A stretch of DNA of 64,000 nucleotides from Arthonia radiata. Taxonomy: Eukaryota > Ascomycota > Arthoniomycetes > Arthoniales > Arthoniaceae. The position numbers and the translations under genes were made by a program. Positions 13,650-23,662 of this stretch are shown in pieces; positions within the stretch are counted from its first letter, which is position 1; each line of letters begins with the position of its first letter. The notes below the pieces were generated by a model that had not been told where the DNA came from, did not search any database, and saw only the letters and a list, made by a program, of their open reading frames with translations. Location: NCBI GenBank assembly GCA_002989075.1, contig PSQN01000015.1, positions 992,001 to 1,056,000 of the forward strand, read 5' to 3'.

Positions 13650-14220
13650 ATGGCGTTTGATCTCGCCGAAGAGAACCCGCTAGAGCGCGTAAAGAAGTTC
13701 ATGGTCTTCGTCGACACCAAAGACGAAGAACGACCAGTGAGCCGTCCACCACCTCCCACAATGCATTTCACTGACCGAACGCGCACAGCTATTCACCGAT
13801 CCCTTCATCAATCAAATCACGCCCGTCTCCTGCAGCCTCCAACGCGATCCCTCTGGCCGCCCCACCGCCGCAACCACAATCTTCACCTTCACCGTACAGC
13901 CCAACATGCTCAACGCCATGGGCAATCTCCATGGCGGCGCAGCAGCGACTATCATTGACTTCCTCACGACCGTCGCGATCGCGCCGTTGGCGAGTAAAGG
14001 GAAGTTTGAGTACGGAGGCGTGAGCAGGACGCTGAATGTGGGATACCTGAAGCCGACGAAGAATGGGGAAGAGGTGGAGGTGGTGTGCGAGTGTGTGAAT
14101 GTTGGCAGGAGGGTTGCGGCGATACGATGTATGTTGAGGAGGGAGAGTGATGGGGAGGTGCTGGTGACGGGGGAGCATCATAAGATTAGTATTGATGAGC
14201 AGTTTAAGTCGAAGTTATAG
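13650..14220 (+). CDS. HotDog-fold acyl-CoA thioesterase (PaaI/ACOT13-like)
   Basis: Exons 13650-13736 and 13789-14220, joined across a 52-bp intron (GTGAGC donor, CACAG acceptor, phase 0), give 172 residues. The intron is required: the frame of the first exon otherwise leaves the domain, while the joined reading MAFDLAEENPLERVKKF ... LFTDPFINQITPVSCSL runs smoothly into the HotDog core. The family signature N-x-HGG-x(6)-D is seen as NLHGGAAATIID (H77, D86), followed by the sheet-forming VSRTLNVGYLKP. Members hydrolyse acyl-CoA thioesters; the acyl substrate here is unknown. No targeting peptide is evident. Confidence 0.85.
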
Positions 14221-15804
14221 CGACACTGAAGAACTCATTTTGAAGTCCGGTTCGACAAGAGGAGGACGGAGTGGTGATGCAACGGACAGTCTGAGGATGA
14301 GGTCGGATGTCTCAACAGCAGGCTTAAGGACTAGCGATCGTCCCGCAGACATCGCGAATGTGCCTTCATTTAATTAAATTTGTGCGCGCTTCGATCCGCC
14401 TAGTCAGTCAGCGTGGGGACGAGAAAAGAGGGCGAAGGACACGATAAAAAATGAAAGCCACCCGTCTGTCATCAACAGGGGTGTTGTGCCGCCCGAATTC
14501 GACTATCTGGCCCGCTTTTGCTTGAGGACCAAATACCGATGCATGTCCCAGTCACAACCAGCTATCAGTCTGCTCATTGCACCGCGCTCTATATCTGCTA
14601 CAAGCGAGACAACTTAGGTCTAACTTTGAGTTGGCATCACTCTGCATAATTGTTGTGGCAACGATCTGAAGTCTACCTGCGAAGATGCTCACTCGGGTTG
14701 GGGGCGTAGGAGAATGATGCCTTCGACGGGAGGCAGATGCCTTGTCCGCGCGAATAGCGTTCCGGATTTGGAGTCTAGGCAACTCCGTTGTGACTTTAGA
14801 CAGTAGTATTCCATCATGTCAAATGCCATCTTTCAGAATCACCTGGCACCCTGGTCAGAAAGGACGCCCTCCTGCCGCCAGCAACGTTGCCCTGTGGCCG
14901 CACCGGCAGAAGGACATGTCAGCCACACTGTGGTAGCTTCACTTGTCGGCAGGTCGCGACTACGGACAGCCAAAGCTCATGTTCGATCATGATAGCCACT
15001 GGACATGGCACGGGATGGTGAGAGTATCCCAGTCTTGAGTGGTGGACTCCAATAGCTTTCGGTTTTTTGCAACCCTTGCAGCATTCAAACTTACGCACCG
15101 CACTTGAAAGCTATCCTGCATGGCGCTTGTGTGTGCAGTGTTTTTGAGTAACAACACGGGGTCCAACATCGTCACAGATGTCAGCAAGACGGCTAGTTCC
15201 CGCACGTGCGGCGGTTTCACGCTTGTAACACTCTGCGATGACAGTGTTAGCTCTGGTCATTTAATACAGTGATCGATCCAATCAAGTCGCATGTCTATAC
15301 ACGCCACGTTGGCTACCACCAGCTCTTTAAGATGCGCACGCTGTTGCAGACGCACGGATGGTAGCTTAGAGGACTGCACGAGACACAGAAGGACCACCCA
15401 AACCACGACATTTAGCCACAACACGCGTAGTGGGTGTCTACTACTTGTCAGCAAGTTGTGAACACCTCCATAACAAGTCTTAGGCCTCAGGATCCATTGC
15501 TACGGTAGACATGCATGACTGTACGCTCTACGTGTCCAGTTCCATTTTTACTTCATTTCATATCCTGAGTTCGATACAAAAGTAGACGGGTTTCCACACT
15601 CCTCTACAGACAGATCAGACAGACTTACTATATCTCCTCAGACTCCAGATACAGCAGCCTCCCTATCAAGTACAGAACAAAGGTAAGCGAAGCTTAGATC
15701 TTTACTCGCCATACGAATGTATGTTGTTGACCCACTGTAGTCCCAATACAAATTTCCATAACTCCAACACTGACCCCGGTCCAATATCTACGACCGAGCT
15801 AAAC
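14221..15804. other. Intergenic, includes 5' leader of the small gene
   Basis: No gene is seen over the first 1.4 kb. At 15683-15740 a well-formed 58-bp intron (GTAAGC ... CTGTAG) sits in what looks like the 5' untranslated leader of the small gene that starts at 15805. Confidence 0.4.
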
Positions 15805-15974
15805 ATGCCCAATCATTCCAACAACCAGCAGTCCCAGCAGACCGAGGAACAGAGGAAGTTCGCCGATGAACAGATCAAGAAGGGCGCTGATGACGCAGAC
15901 CCCAGAGAAAGACAACCAAGGGTATGTTGGAAAAGCTGGACAGGGAAGTCAAGAAGGTCTTTGGGAAGAAATGA
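15805..15974 (+). pseudogene. Small hydrophilic protein gene with an apparent single-base frame disruption
   Basis: From ATG 15805 the frame encodes a small hydrophilic protein (QQTEEQRKFADEQIKKGADDADP). In the next frame, about 15903-15974, a clearly coding tail follows, TTKGMLEKLDREVKKVFGKK and a TGA stop. The two halves are out of register by one base at the C run at 15899-15903 (GACCCCAG). A 5' leader intron (15683-15740) supports a transcribed gene. The complete product would be about 56-57 residues, a small charged helical protein of the sort often stress-induced in moulds, but I cannot assign a family. Alternatives: a sequencing error in the homopolymer, a real mutation, or an intron starting at the GTATGT at 15922, which would discard the coding-like tail. 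Confidence 0.45.
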
Positions 15975-16527
15975 TGAGCACGATCTAAGCAGAGGCACCC
16001 AGACCGCTTCATGTTGTGCGAACTTAGTTACACTCGTTTACTCCTAAAAGCAGCAATAGAATCGTCCGTTATACACGATCGACAGTTTGTGAAGCATATG
16101 CTAGACCAATGAGTCAGAGCAGTAATGAGGGAAGGACAAGTTGACTCCCGACTGAGCGTACGCTGTAAAAGAAGCGCAATATGTCCAGGATTCCGTAAGT
16201 CGCTTTGGGCTGATGGAATTGTCAACGTGATCGATATGATCTCTTACCCTTCCAGTCGTTGTGCTACGCCAGGTGTACTTATCGAGTAGTCGTCTTGCTG
16301 GCTCAAGATTTGACGCACAAGAAAGGGGCAGTGGCGTTGTCACACATTCCGCTGAGCATTTCTCGTTCATGGATACCGCTAGATTCTCAAAACAGGCTCG
16401 TGTGCTTTAAGGTTGCTTTCCACACTGAAATGGCAAAAGCTGTTGTTGACTTCTGTATGTAGCTTACAGATTGAGACTACGGCCGTCACGCATAGCTCAC
16501 AACGACTCCCATCGAAGATCAATCTGC
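15975..16527. other. Intergenic, nothing recognised
   Basis: Spacer before the second unknown-family gene. The frame of that gene is open slightly upstream of its first ATG, so an upstream coding exon in this stretch is possible. Confidence 0.35.
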
Positions 16528-17592
16528 ATGGCTTTGTCGAGCAGCTCCGTGCCGGGTTTGAAGCGGGGCATGTTCCTGTACTTACAAAAAAAGTGTGCAG
16601 TCCTACCAAGATTTGGTACGATTCACGAGATCCAAGAACTGGCGCGCGCTCGCGATGCTGGCTTCGTCGGCTCAGAAAAGGAGCTCGGATCGGCCGTATT
16701 GACAACTAAAAACCAAGTCCGCCGTGGTAACACTGCCAATTTCGCAATACCACGCAACCATCGTTTTGTCTTCGACAAAGACCCATCGCTGCCTCCCGCC
16801 GAGAATATACACGCCATGAATCAAAGCCACATTTATGTTATAAAGGAGGCTATCAGGCATCGCCGTCCTCAGTCCTCGTTGTTTGAAGATAGCTTTTTCT
16901 GGCAGAATACGCTAGAAATACTTGACAAACAATCGCGGAGAAATTTCCTTGACTTCCATTCCATGACGGAAGAGTCACTCCGATTCTTCGAGCTGTTGCG
17001 ACAACAGCGTCAGCACGGGCACGTCAGTCCCGACTGGAGGTGGCACGACACAGTGATAGCAACGCGAACATACCCTCACCCAGAGCGTAGACCGGCACAC
17101 CTATCCTCAGAGTTCCTTGCGACACACGGACTGACGTTCAACGCAGAGCTATCGAATGACTTTCGAGGCCAGAAAAATGGCCCCTTCGATATTGACATGG
17201 TATCTGACGAGTATACGAAAGATTTTATCGACGCTCGAGCAGCGCGTCTTGAGGGGATTCCTGCCTGGAGACCCATCAATGGGCAGATGGATCCACTCTG
17301 TCGAAAGCCTGATGATTTTTTGCCGGTGTTTGCAGGCGCCACTGCTATTGACGGTTTCCTAGCAGTCCTGTCTGGGTGGCACTACGTTCATGTCGGCGGA
17401 GGCAACCCAACGCAGTGGCAACGTGCGCACATCCCGGGACCGTGTTTTAAGAATCTGATGAACCTCGTGAACTGGGAACCATCGCGACCACTTGAGCTAA
17501 TAGAGCTGAAAGCCATGTGGAGATCCGGCAAAGCAGCAGACAAACGTAAAGACGCCGTGCAAAGATTCCCACAGCTACAAGTCCTGCAATGA
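16528..17592 (+). CDS. Unknown protein family, member B (paralogue of the left-edge gene)
   Basis: From the first ATG at 16528 the product is 354 residues; the frame is open back to 16471 without an ATG. No known domain is recognised. Blocks shared with the gene at 1-1061, in the same order: a MTEESLRFFELLR helix, then WRWHDTVIATRTYPHP, then LATHGLTFNAEL, then DGFLAVLSGWHYVHV. The C-terminal PLELIELKAMWRSG also resembles PPRELFEAWRGY of the other copy. There is no signal peptide, membrane segment or Cys pattern. The two genes are in opposite orientation and 16 kb apart. An upstream exon is possible. Function unknown; I infer an expanded lineage-specific family. Confidence 0.7.
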   Translation: MALSSSSVPGLKRGMFLYLQKKCAVLPRFGTIHEIQELARARDAGFVGSEKELGSAVLTTKNQVRRGNTANFAIPRNHRFVFDKDPSLPPAENIHAMNQSHIYVIKEAIRHRRPQSSLFEDSFFWQNTLEILDKQSRRNFLDFHSMTEESLRFFELLRQQRQHGHVSPDWRWHDTVIATRTYPHPERRPAHLSSEFLATHGLTFNAELSNDFRGQKNGPFDIDMVSDEYTKDFIDARAARLEGIPAWRPINGQMDPLCRKPDDFLPVFAGATAIDGFLAVLSGWHYVHVGGGNPTQWQRAHIPGPCFKNLMNLVNWEPSRPLELIELKAMWRSGKAADKRKDAVQRFPQLQVLQ

Positions 17593-17965
17593 GTTTAGCA
17601 ACATCCGCCTGAACAAACCATCGATTGGAAACTGGTTCAGAGTTCTCAATATGGGCAATTCCGGAATTCAAGCGTCCACCGGAAGATCTGCCCTGTCACT
17701 GTATGCTGATCATGTACCAAGTACCAACTCACGATGCATATTAAAGTCCCCAAAGATTGTCGTTGATGCTCTTCAGGCAGCCCTGAGTGATGACAACAGA
17801 CGAACCACAAGGAGAGGAATGCATGGGAAACTACGTACTCAGCTGGACATGGTTCATTGATGCAGATAAGGGCAACGTGTGCGCACACCAGGGCGTACCG
17901 TAGCTTCACCGAACATGGGTACTTTAGAACATGGGTACTTTACTGCCAGACGACACACCGTTGGT
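17593..17965. other. Intergenic between convergent genes, nothing but a short repeat
   Basis: Contains a perfect 16-bp tandem duplication close to the ALG10 stop codon; otherwise featureless. Confidence 0.5.
17911..17942. repeat. Perfect 16-bp tandem duplication
   Basis: GAACATGGGTACTTTA occurs twice head to tail (17911-17926, 17927-17942), in the 3' flank of ALG10. Confidence 0.9.
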
Positions 17966-20213
17966 CTACCAGATGAATCGCTGCACTTTCCCTGACTCCT
18001 GCGTCCACTCGAAACCACGATAGAGGAACAAGTACCCAGTCACAGCGTTGATTAGGAGAAACCACGCAGTCTCCATCCACAGCCGCTGGTCTGTCTCGAA
18101 CATTAGGGACAGATACCCGGCGCTCTGCACAGCGCCTTCTTTCGCATCTGCCTTCTTGCTTTTGGCTTCTGAATTGGCAGGACTCAGCGATGACGGACTT
18201 GGTACTTGCAACCGCCACAGTATCCAAGGCAAGATGTAATACCTCGGCTCCACCAGTGGCGCAGTGATGAGACACAACGCGGTTGTCGCTACCCACACTA
18301 GCACGAATCCAGTACGTGTCTCGATCTGGTCGGCTGCTGGGTCCGCTGAATCGCCTATTTTAGAGTCATTGGAGGCTTGCTGAGGTGAAGCGCTCGAGGT
18401 TTCTTTGCCTGATGTCGATGTGGAAGCTTCCGATGCTGGCATGGCCTTCTCCGCGGTTGATGGCCGTCTAGGCATGCGTGGCGTTCCGAGCGTCCGGATT
18501 GCTAGCCATCCGCAAAAGAGGTACACAGGCGCTGCAACGTACTTCGTAGCGGGATGGCGCAGTACAAGCAGCCGAAAGACATAGAAGACGTAGTGGCGGT
18601 TGTCTGCTAGCGTGAAAGGATGTACGATCGTGTTGAGATGGATGATGGCAAGGGCACAAATCAAGGAAGCGAATGCTGCAGCGACATGCCAACGCTTGCG
18701 TAGCGGGAACAGTGTTCGATATGGCTGGAGAAAGCCGGGTAAAGGCCAGGTTTTGAGGTTGAGCTGTTTCAGCAAAGCAGCTATGGTCGTCAAAATGTAC
18801 GGGTACATCTGTGGCAACGAGAAGAACGTAATATAAGGCCAGATGTATAGCATTTGCGGAATATGCAAAGTTGCCACGTGGTTTGACTTGTCACCTGCAT
18901 CGAGCCATCAGCCGACAGATGATACAGCCAGGGACTGCTTCGCTCGAAAGCCGAAGGGGCCACTCACCAAGTACCACACCACCGTTCCAAATTACAAAGG
19001 CAGCAAAGCTTCCAATTAGGAGAGTGAACGGGAGGAACACCTTTGACATCAGCGGCATCGCAGACCTTGGATTTGGTGCGCACATGGTAAGACTGAAGGC
19101 AAGGGCAATGGCTGACGAGACCGCCGTGCGAATATAATCTGCGCTACATCAGTGTTCTGCAGCATAATTTTCACTAATTTCGCCCTACCTAGAAGACTTG
19201 CCTGCTCGACCGTCATATTGATAATCCTCGACCAATGCTCAAACCGCTTCGGCTTGCTGCTCAGCAGTCCCTCGCTCTCATCTATTGGGCGTCGAAGGCT
19301 ATGCGACAAGAACCGCCAGCCAACGGGGAACGCACCCACCCAAAACACATTAGTCTGGCGAAAGCTCAAAGCCAAGAGACCGAGCAAGACCAGCAGCCAC
19401 CATGGCATGCTTCTTTCGAGGCATACCGAACTAGGCCTAGATCGCAGACCTGAGCCTATAGTGACGAGCGTTTGGAACAACAGGCCCAGAGGGATCGTAG
19501 CAATGCCTGCCAGCCAGTAGCCATGCAGAGCGAGCCAGAAGCCGACGAGTGCGCAACTAGCCCTGATGAGATTTTGGCCCGCTTCACTGACGAACGATGC
19601 ACGGCCGTCAAGGAGGGCGATGAACAGCAATACCACGCCTGTGCTTCCGACGTCGGTGTAGTAGAGCGCTGTAAAGGTGAACAAGGGTGGGAAGAGGCAG
19701 ACATTGACAGCGGCATGCAGATCCGTTGCCAATCGTCGCTTCAAAGCGGCTTGAGGTATGTTGCCTACTGTCCCAGGAGCGAATGAGTTAGATGACGCAC
19801 GGATGAGGAAGCCGGCAGGCAGAATTAGTAGCATTGTCAGGACAGCATTTATGCCGCGAAGTCCTAATGGAGTGCAGGGCACGCCAAGAGCATGTGCAAG
19901 GCGAGTAAACAGGTAGATGCCTGGAGGCGTGGTGATCTTAGGGTCCCAGTCGAGATTGTTGACGCAGTAACGCAGGGCTTGGGGGATGTGGAAGACTTCG
20001 TCCTTCACTGATATCAGTCTGAGGACGGGTCGAATGCTGGGTACATAGCTGAATGATATTCACACATACGAGGTATGGCTCCGGCACTATCCTATCTACG
20101 AGTGTTTGCCAAGTGAGTAGAATCGTGCCTAATGCTGCGCTCCATACCAAGCACAGTAGGAGAAATTCCCTTCCTACCAAGCTTTTCTCTTTGGTGCGAT
20201 TCTGGGTCGACAT
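17966..20213 (-). CDS. ALG10: Dolichyl-phosphoglucose alpha-1,2-glucosyltransferase
   Basis: Alg10/Die2 adds the third and last glucose to the lipid-linked oligosaccharide in the ER membrane before N-glycan transfer. Exons: 20070-20213, 19189-20002, 18968-19138 and 17966-18894; introns of 67, 50 and 73 bp. Spliced length is 2058 nt, 685 residues. Each junction restores a conserved block: VPEPYL|DEVFHIPQA with the family motif, then WDPKITTPPG in exon 2; EQASLL|DYIRTA; NGGVVLG|DKSNHVATLH. The product is rich in membrane segments throughout. The first acceptor is the slightly unusual TGAAG at 20003, chosen because CAG six bases earlier would give a stop. The start is the ATG at 20213. The gene is divergent from eL31. 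Confidence 0.93.
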
Positions 20214-20576
20214 CGCGGCGTCGCTGAACGGAGACCTGCCCGACAAGCTAGCTTGCTGTCACGCAAAGGGAGCGGTGTCTTTCAACAACCCGTCCTCGGG
20301 AGCAGGAGCTTTGCGTTGGCCTGATGGCGTCAGAACCATCGTGTTGAAGGAGCATACAAGGAGGCTTTGCACTTCGAAGAAAGACAACACTCCTCTCGAT
20401 ACCAAAACTCTAGTCACTCATTCCCAAAACCCTTGACTCCGCTGTTCTTTGCGGCGGAAACTCCCGCCCTCCAGCAATTCTTGGCATCCACACACTCGCG
20501 CAAATTGACTACGAACAAACAAACGCCGTGGACAACTCATATTCCTCGCTCACCGCACATCTTTGACATATCGCCA

Positions 20577-21344
20577 GTGAGTCAGTCATACTCTGCGGCT
20601 CCATAGCCGGGTTTCACATCATCTGACGATTTCTTGCAGCCATGTCGTCCCAATCAAAAGCCAAGAAGCCTGGCACGAAGGGCGCCAGCGGCCGCAGCGC
20701 TATCCACGATCAAGTCGCACGCGAGTATACGATCCATTTGCACAAGAGGGTACGTTCACTATCTGTGTATATCCAGCGAGCTCCGGGAGAGGAAACGCCC
20801 CACAGCGAGGACAGGTTGAAGAGGCTGAGATGTGCTGGGATGACCATGAGCGTGGATGCACCTGAGACGACAAATGGAGCAAAACTCACAGCGGAAGAAC
20901 ATGAGAGTTATGAGCGTGATATCCGTGCTGACAACCACCGGCGCAGGTATACGGCATGCAATTCAAAAAGCGCGCACCCCGAGCGATCAAGGAAGTGAAG
21001 AAGTTCGCGACGAAGGCGATGGTACGCTGATCTCCCACCCTCCCTCACCCATATTCACCGATTCCCTACACAATACCAAAACGCGATCTCCATACACACC
21101 TCTAGGCCCAACAGCGAATACTAACACATCAAAGGGCACCAACGACGTCCGCCTCGACCCGCAACTGAACAAGAAAGTCTGGGAGAACGGCGTGAAGGGT
21201 GTACCATTCAGACTGCGTGTACGCATCTCACGGAAGCGCAACGATGAGGAGGGTGCGAAGGAGAGGCTGTACAGCTATGTGCAGGCCGTGAATGTGAAGA
21301 ATGCGCGGGGACTGCCGACGACCGTGGTGGAGAATGAGGAGTAG
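20577..21344 (+). CDS. RPL31: 60S ribosomal protein eL31
   Basis: A component of the large ribosomal subunit near the tunnel exit. CDS exons are 20642-20749, 20947-21021 and 21135-21344, giving 130 residues; the feature also includes a 5' untranslated intron (20577-20639) ending two bases before the ATG, a usual position in fungal ribosomal protein genes. The joined protein reads REYTIHLHKR|VYGMQFKKRAPRAIKEV ... KAM|GTNDVRLDPQLNKKVW ... LRVRISRKRNDEEG ... SYVQAVNVKN, which matches eL31 along its whole length. Introns of 197 and 113 bp are long for this window, again usual for ribosomal protein genes. It is divergent from ALG10 and convergent with CHK1. Confidence 0.97.
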
Positions 21345-21678
21345 ATGCAGCGTGGTGGTGTGATGGCCTGTGAAGTTGGGTCACATTCGAGCGGCCATGA
21401 GCAGCCCTACCACCATGCAGTAGTAGCGAGATGAGCGCTACGTGAAATATGAACTCGCAATCTGCGGTTGTTGCTCTTTGAATGGTTCAGATCTTCTGTG
21501 CATACGTCTTTGCTGACATACACGCAGAGTTCTTGTTGTTGCTTGCTAATATTCGTACAATGCTGCGATCATGCGTGGTTTTCCAAGCGCCTCGCCACAC
21601 CATACAACCAAACCTTCCCCGAACACCCTGCTATGCAATGCTTTTCGACGTAGTTTTTCACAATCCGTCTCCCTCCCT
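21345..21678. other. Convergent 3' spacer
   Basis: Lies between the 3' ends of eL31 (+) and CHK1 (-). No feature seen. Confidence 0.5.
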
Positions 21679-23341
21679 TCACTGGTCTGGCCTCAGGATA
21701 GCATCCTTACACAACACCGCCACCTTCTTGAACAACCGTCTCCACTCCAAAGGATCGCCGGTCGCCTTCAAGAACCGCACCTCCCTAACTTCTTCCTCCA
21801 CACCCTCCACAACAATCGTTCCCACCAGTCGGCACTTCCTCTGATCCCTCGTCTTGACCTGAATAATCGCTTTGCCATCTGCTGGCTCCGCTCTTGCCGG
21901 TATGCCTAGCCGCTGCAGCGCCTCACACAGCAATGGTAAAAGTAATGGGAAATCCATGAACGAAAGAAAGCGCGTCAGCGAATGATCAGGCAGAATGTCG
22001 CCAAAGCGTCGTGCTTGCTGCGTCACGCTCAATGGCACGCTCGGTGTGGCGCTGAACTGGCTGAGTGCCGGATCCTGGTTGAATCTGTCTGCTGTCGTGA
22101 AGCCCGTCGGTCCATGGAAGCCTGCGACAGGTTGGCTAGCGCTGACGCGGTCGTGTTGTGCGAGGTGTGCAGGCCGTTCCCAGTCGAATGACATTTCGGC
22201 AACTGGTGTTTCTGGCTGCGTAAGAGCTAGGCGGCCGCCATCGTCGTCGAGGTCCATCGCATCGGCGTTTCTTCGAGTAGAGGGTCGCTGTGAGGAGGCC
22301 ATAGGGTCGACATCGAAGTCGATCTTCAGGCTCTCGAGCATTTGAGTGGCGAGGCCTACGGGATTTGCTGCACGGCCGTCCTTGGCCATCAATGGGTTCG
22401 GTCGTGTGTACCAGGGATGCCGTCGGACGTCTTCGAGGGACATGCGCTGCTTTGGATCTGTTCTCAGCATGCCTCTGAGTAGACTCTTCGCTTGTGCGGG
22501 TATCTTCTGCCAGAGCTCATCCACTGAGCCATTCTCCACGTAATCTTTGAACTCGAAGCTGTTCATCGTCGGCTCATCCCACGGTGTGTTGCCCACTAGT
22601 AGCACGAATAGCACAATGCCCACGCTCCACACGTCCGCAACGTCACCTTTGTATTCCTCCGTCTTCCTCCCCGAGAACCCACCTTTTGGCACCACCTCCG
22701 GCGCCATGTATGGCGGGCTGCCGCACACCGTCTGGCACGGCTTCCGCTTCCCATTGTACTCGAATAGCACCGCCAATCCAAAGTCCGCCAGCTTCAGGTC
22801 TCCATCCGCCAGCAGAATGTTCTCCGGCTTGATATCTCGATGCGCGACTCCCCTACTGTGTACATACCCCACTGCGCTTACCAGCTGACTGAAATAGAAA
22901 TGTGCAATGTCCTCGCCTATTCCCACGTCCGCCTCGATCTTGTCGAACAAGTCGCCGCTCGCCAGCTCCATCGCGATCCATGTCCAACATGGATCTTCCC
23001 CAGAGCTGAGAAACTGGATGATGTTCTGATGCTTGCCAACATGGTTATGCAGGCCAATCTCGGCTTGTATCTGCTTGGGCTTCACGCGCCCAAGCTTGAA
23101 GGCGTGGTCTTTGTTTATGAACTTCACGGCGATGACGGGCGTGAAGGTACGGAGCGGGCAGGCTTTGCGGATGAAGGCATAGGCACCGCTGCCGACCGTG
23201 CCGGAGATGACGCGGAAAGGAAGGGAGGAGGGGAGAGGTTGCGCTTGGACCTGAGGTGAGGTGGTCAGCGTTATGGTCAACCAGGTGCAGATGGGTTTGG
23301 TAGGCTTGAGAGAGAAGGCTTACCTGTGAAGAGACAACCAT
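21679..23341 (-). CDS. CHK1: DNA-damage checkpoint kinase Chk1
   Basis: A serine/threonine kinase that stops mitotic entry after DNA damage or replication stress. Exon 1 is only six codons (23324-23341, MVVSSQ), followed by a 73-bp intron (23251-23323) and exon 2 (21679-23250); total 529 residues. Kinase landmarks: GTVGSGAYAFIRKA glycine loop, K49 in IAVKFINK, catalytic HRDIKPEN (D145), DFG (D163) and APE (E191). The insert GxxxxxPCQTVCGSPPYMAPEV is Chk1-like. After the kinase domain there is a linker with TQPETPVAEM and a C-terminal regulatory (KA1-like) domain about 405-520. Without the first exon the frame would start from a non-conserved in-frame ATG at 23280. Two ACGCGT boxes sit 82-97 bp upstream of the ATG. 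Confidence 0.93.
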
Positions 23342-23662
23342 TGCGAACACCACCCGCTATGCTATGCGAAATGAACCTTCCAATCTATTATTACTCTAGT
23401 TGCGCGGAGATGCTGGAAAATAACGCGTGAGGACGCGTTAATTGGTTCACTTAGCGCGTGCTGGTTGCTACGGTGACCGCAGGGCTGTTTACAGAGCCTG
23501 GACCTCGCGAGGAAAAGTGTGGTGAACTTCGATCAGCTGCAATTTCCCTGCTTCCATGTGAGAAAGTCTCGGACCAATATCGTTCAGATCAAAGACGGCG
23601 AATATATTCGAGCGAGCAAGCAACAAGCCGTACAGTCGCACGAGAGCTCCTGCCAGCTCGGA
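23342..23662. promoter_or_regulatory. CHK1/DUF3405 divergent promoter with paired MluI cell-cycle boxes
   Basis: The hexamer ACGCGT occurs at 23423-23428 and 23433-23438, ten bases apart (one helical turn), closer to CHK1. In yeasts this is the MBF (Mbp1/Swi6 or Cdc10) binding site of G1/S genes. Binding here is inferred. Confidence 0.5.

Noticed and set aside
13171-13683. 170-codon open frame just upstream of and overlapping the thioesterase start
   Set aside because: No coding character, and it ends inside exon 1 of the thioesterase in a different frame.
23519-23662. Extension of the DUF3405 frame upstream of its first ATG
   Set aside because: The open frame begins at a GTG and lies in the CHK1 promoter; the first ATG at 23663 gives a natural N-terminus.
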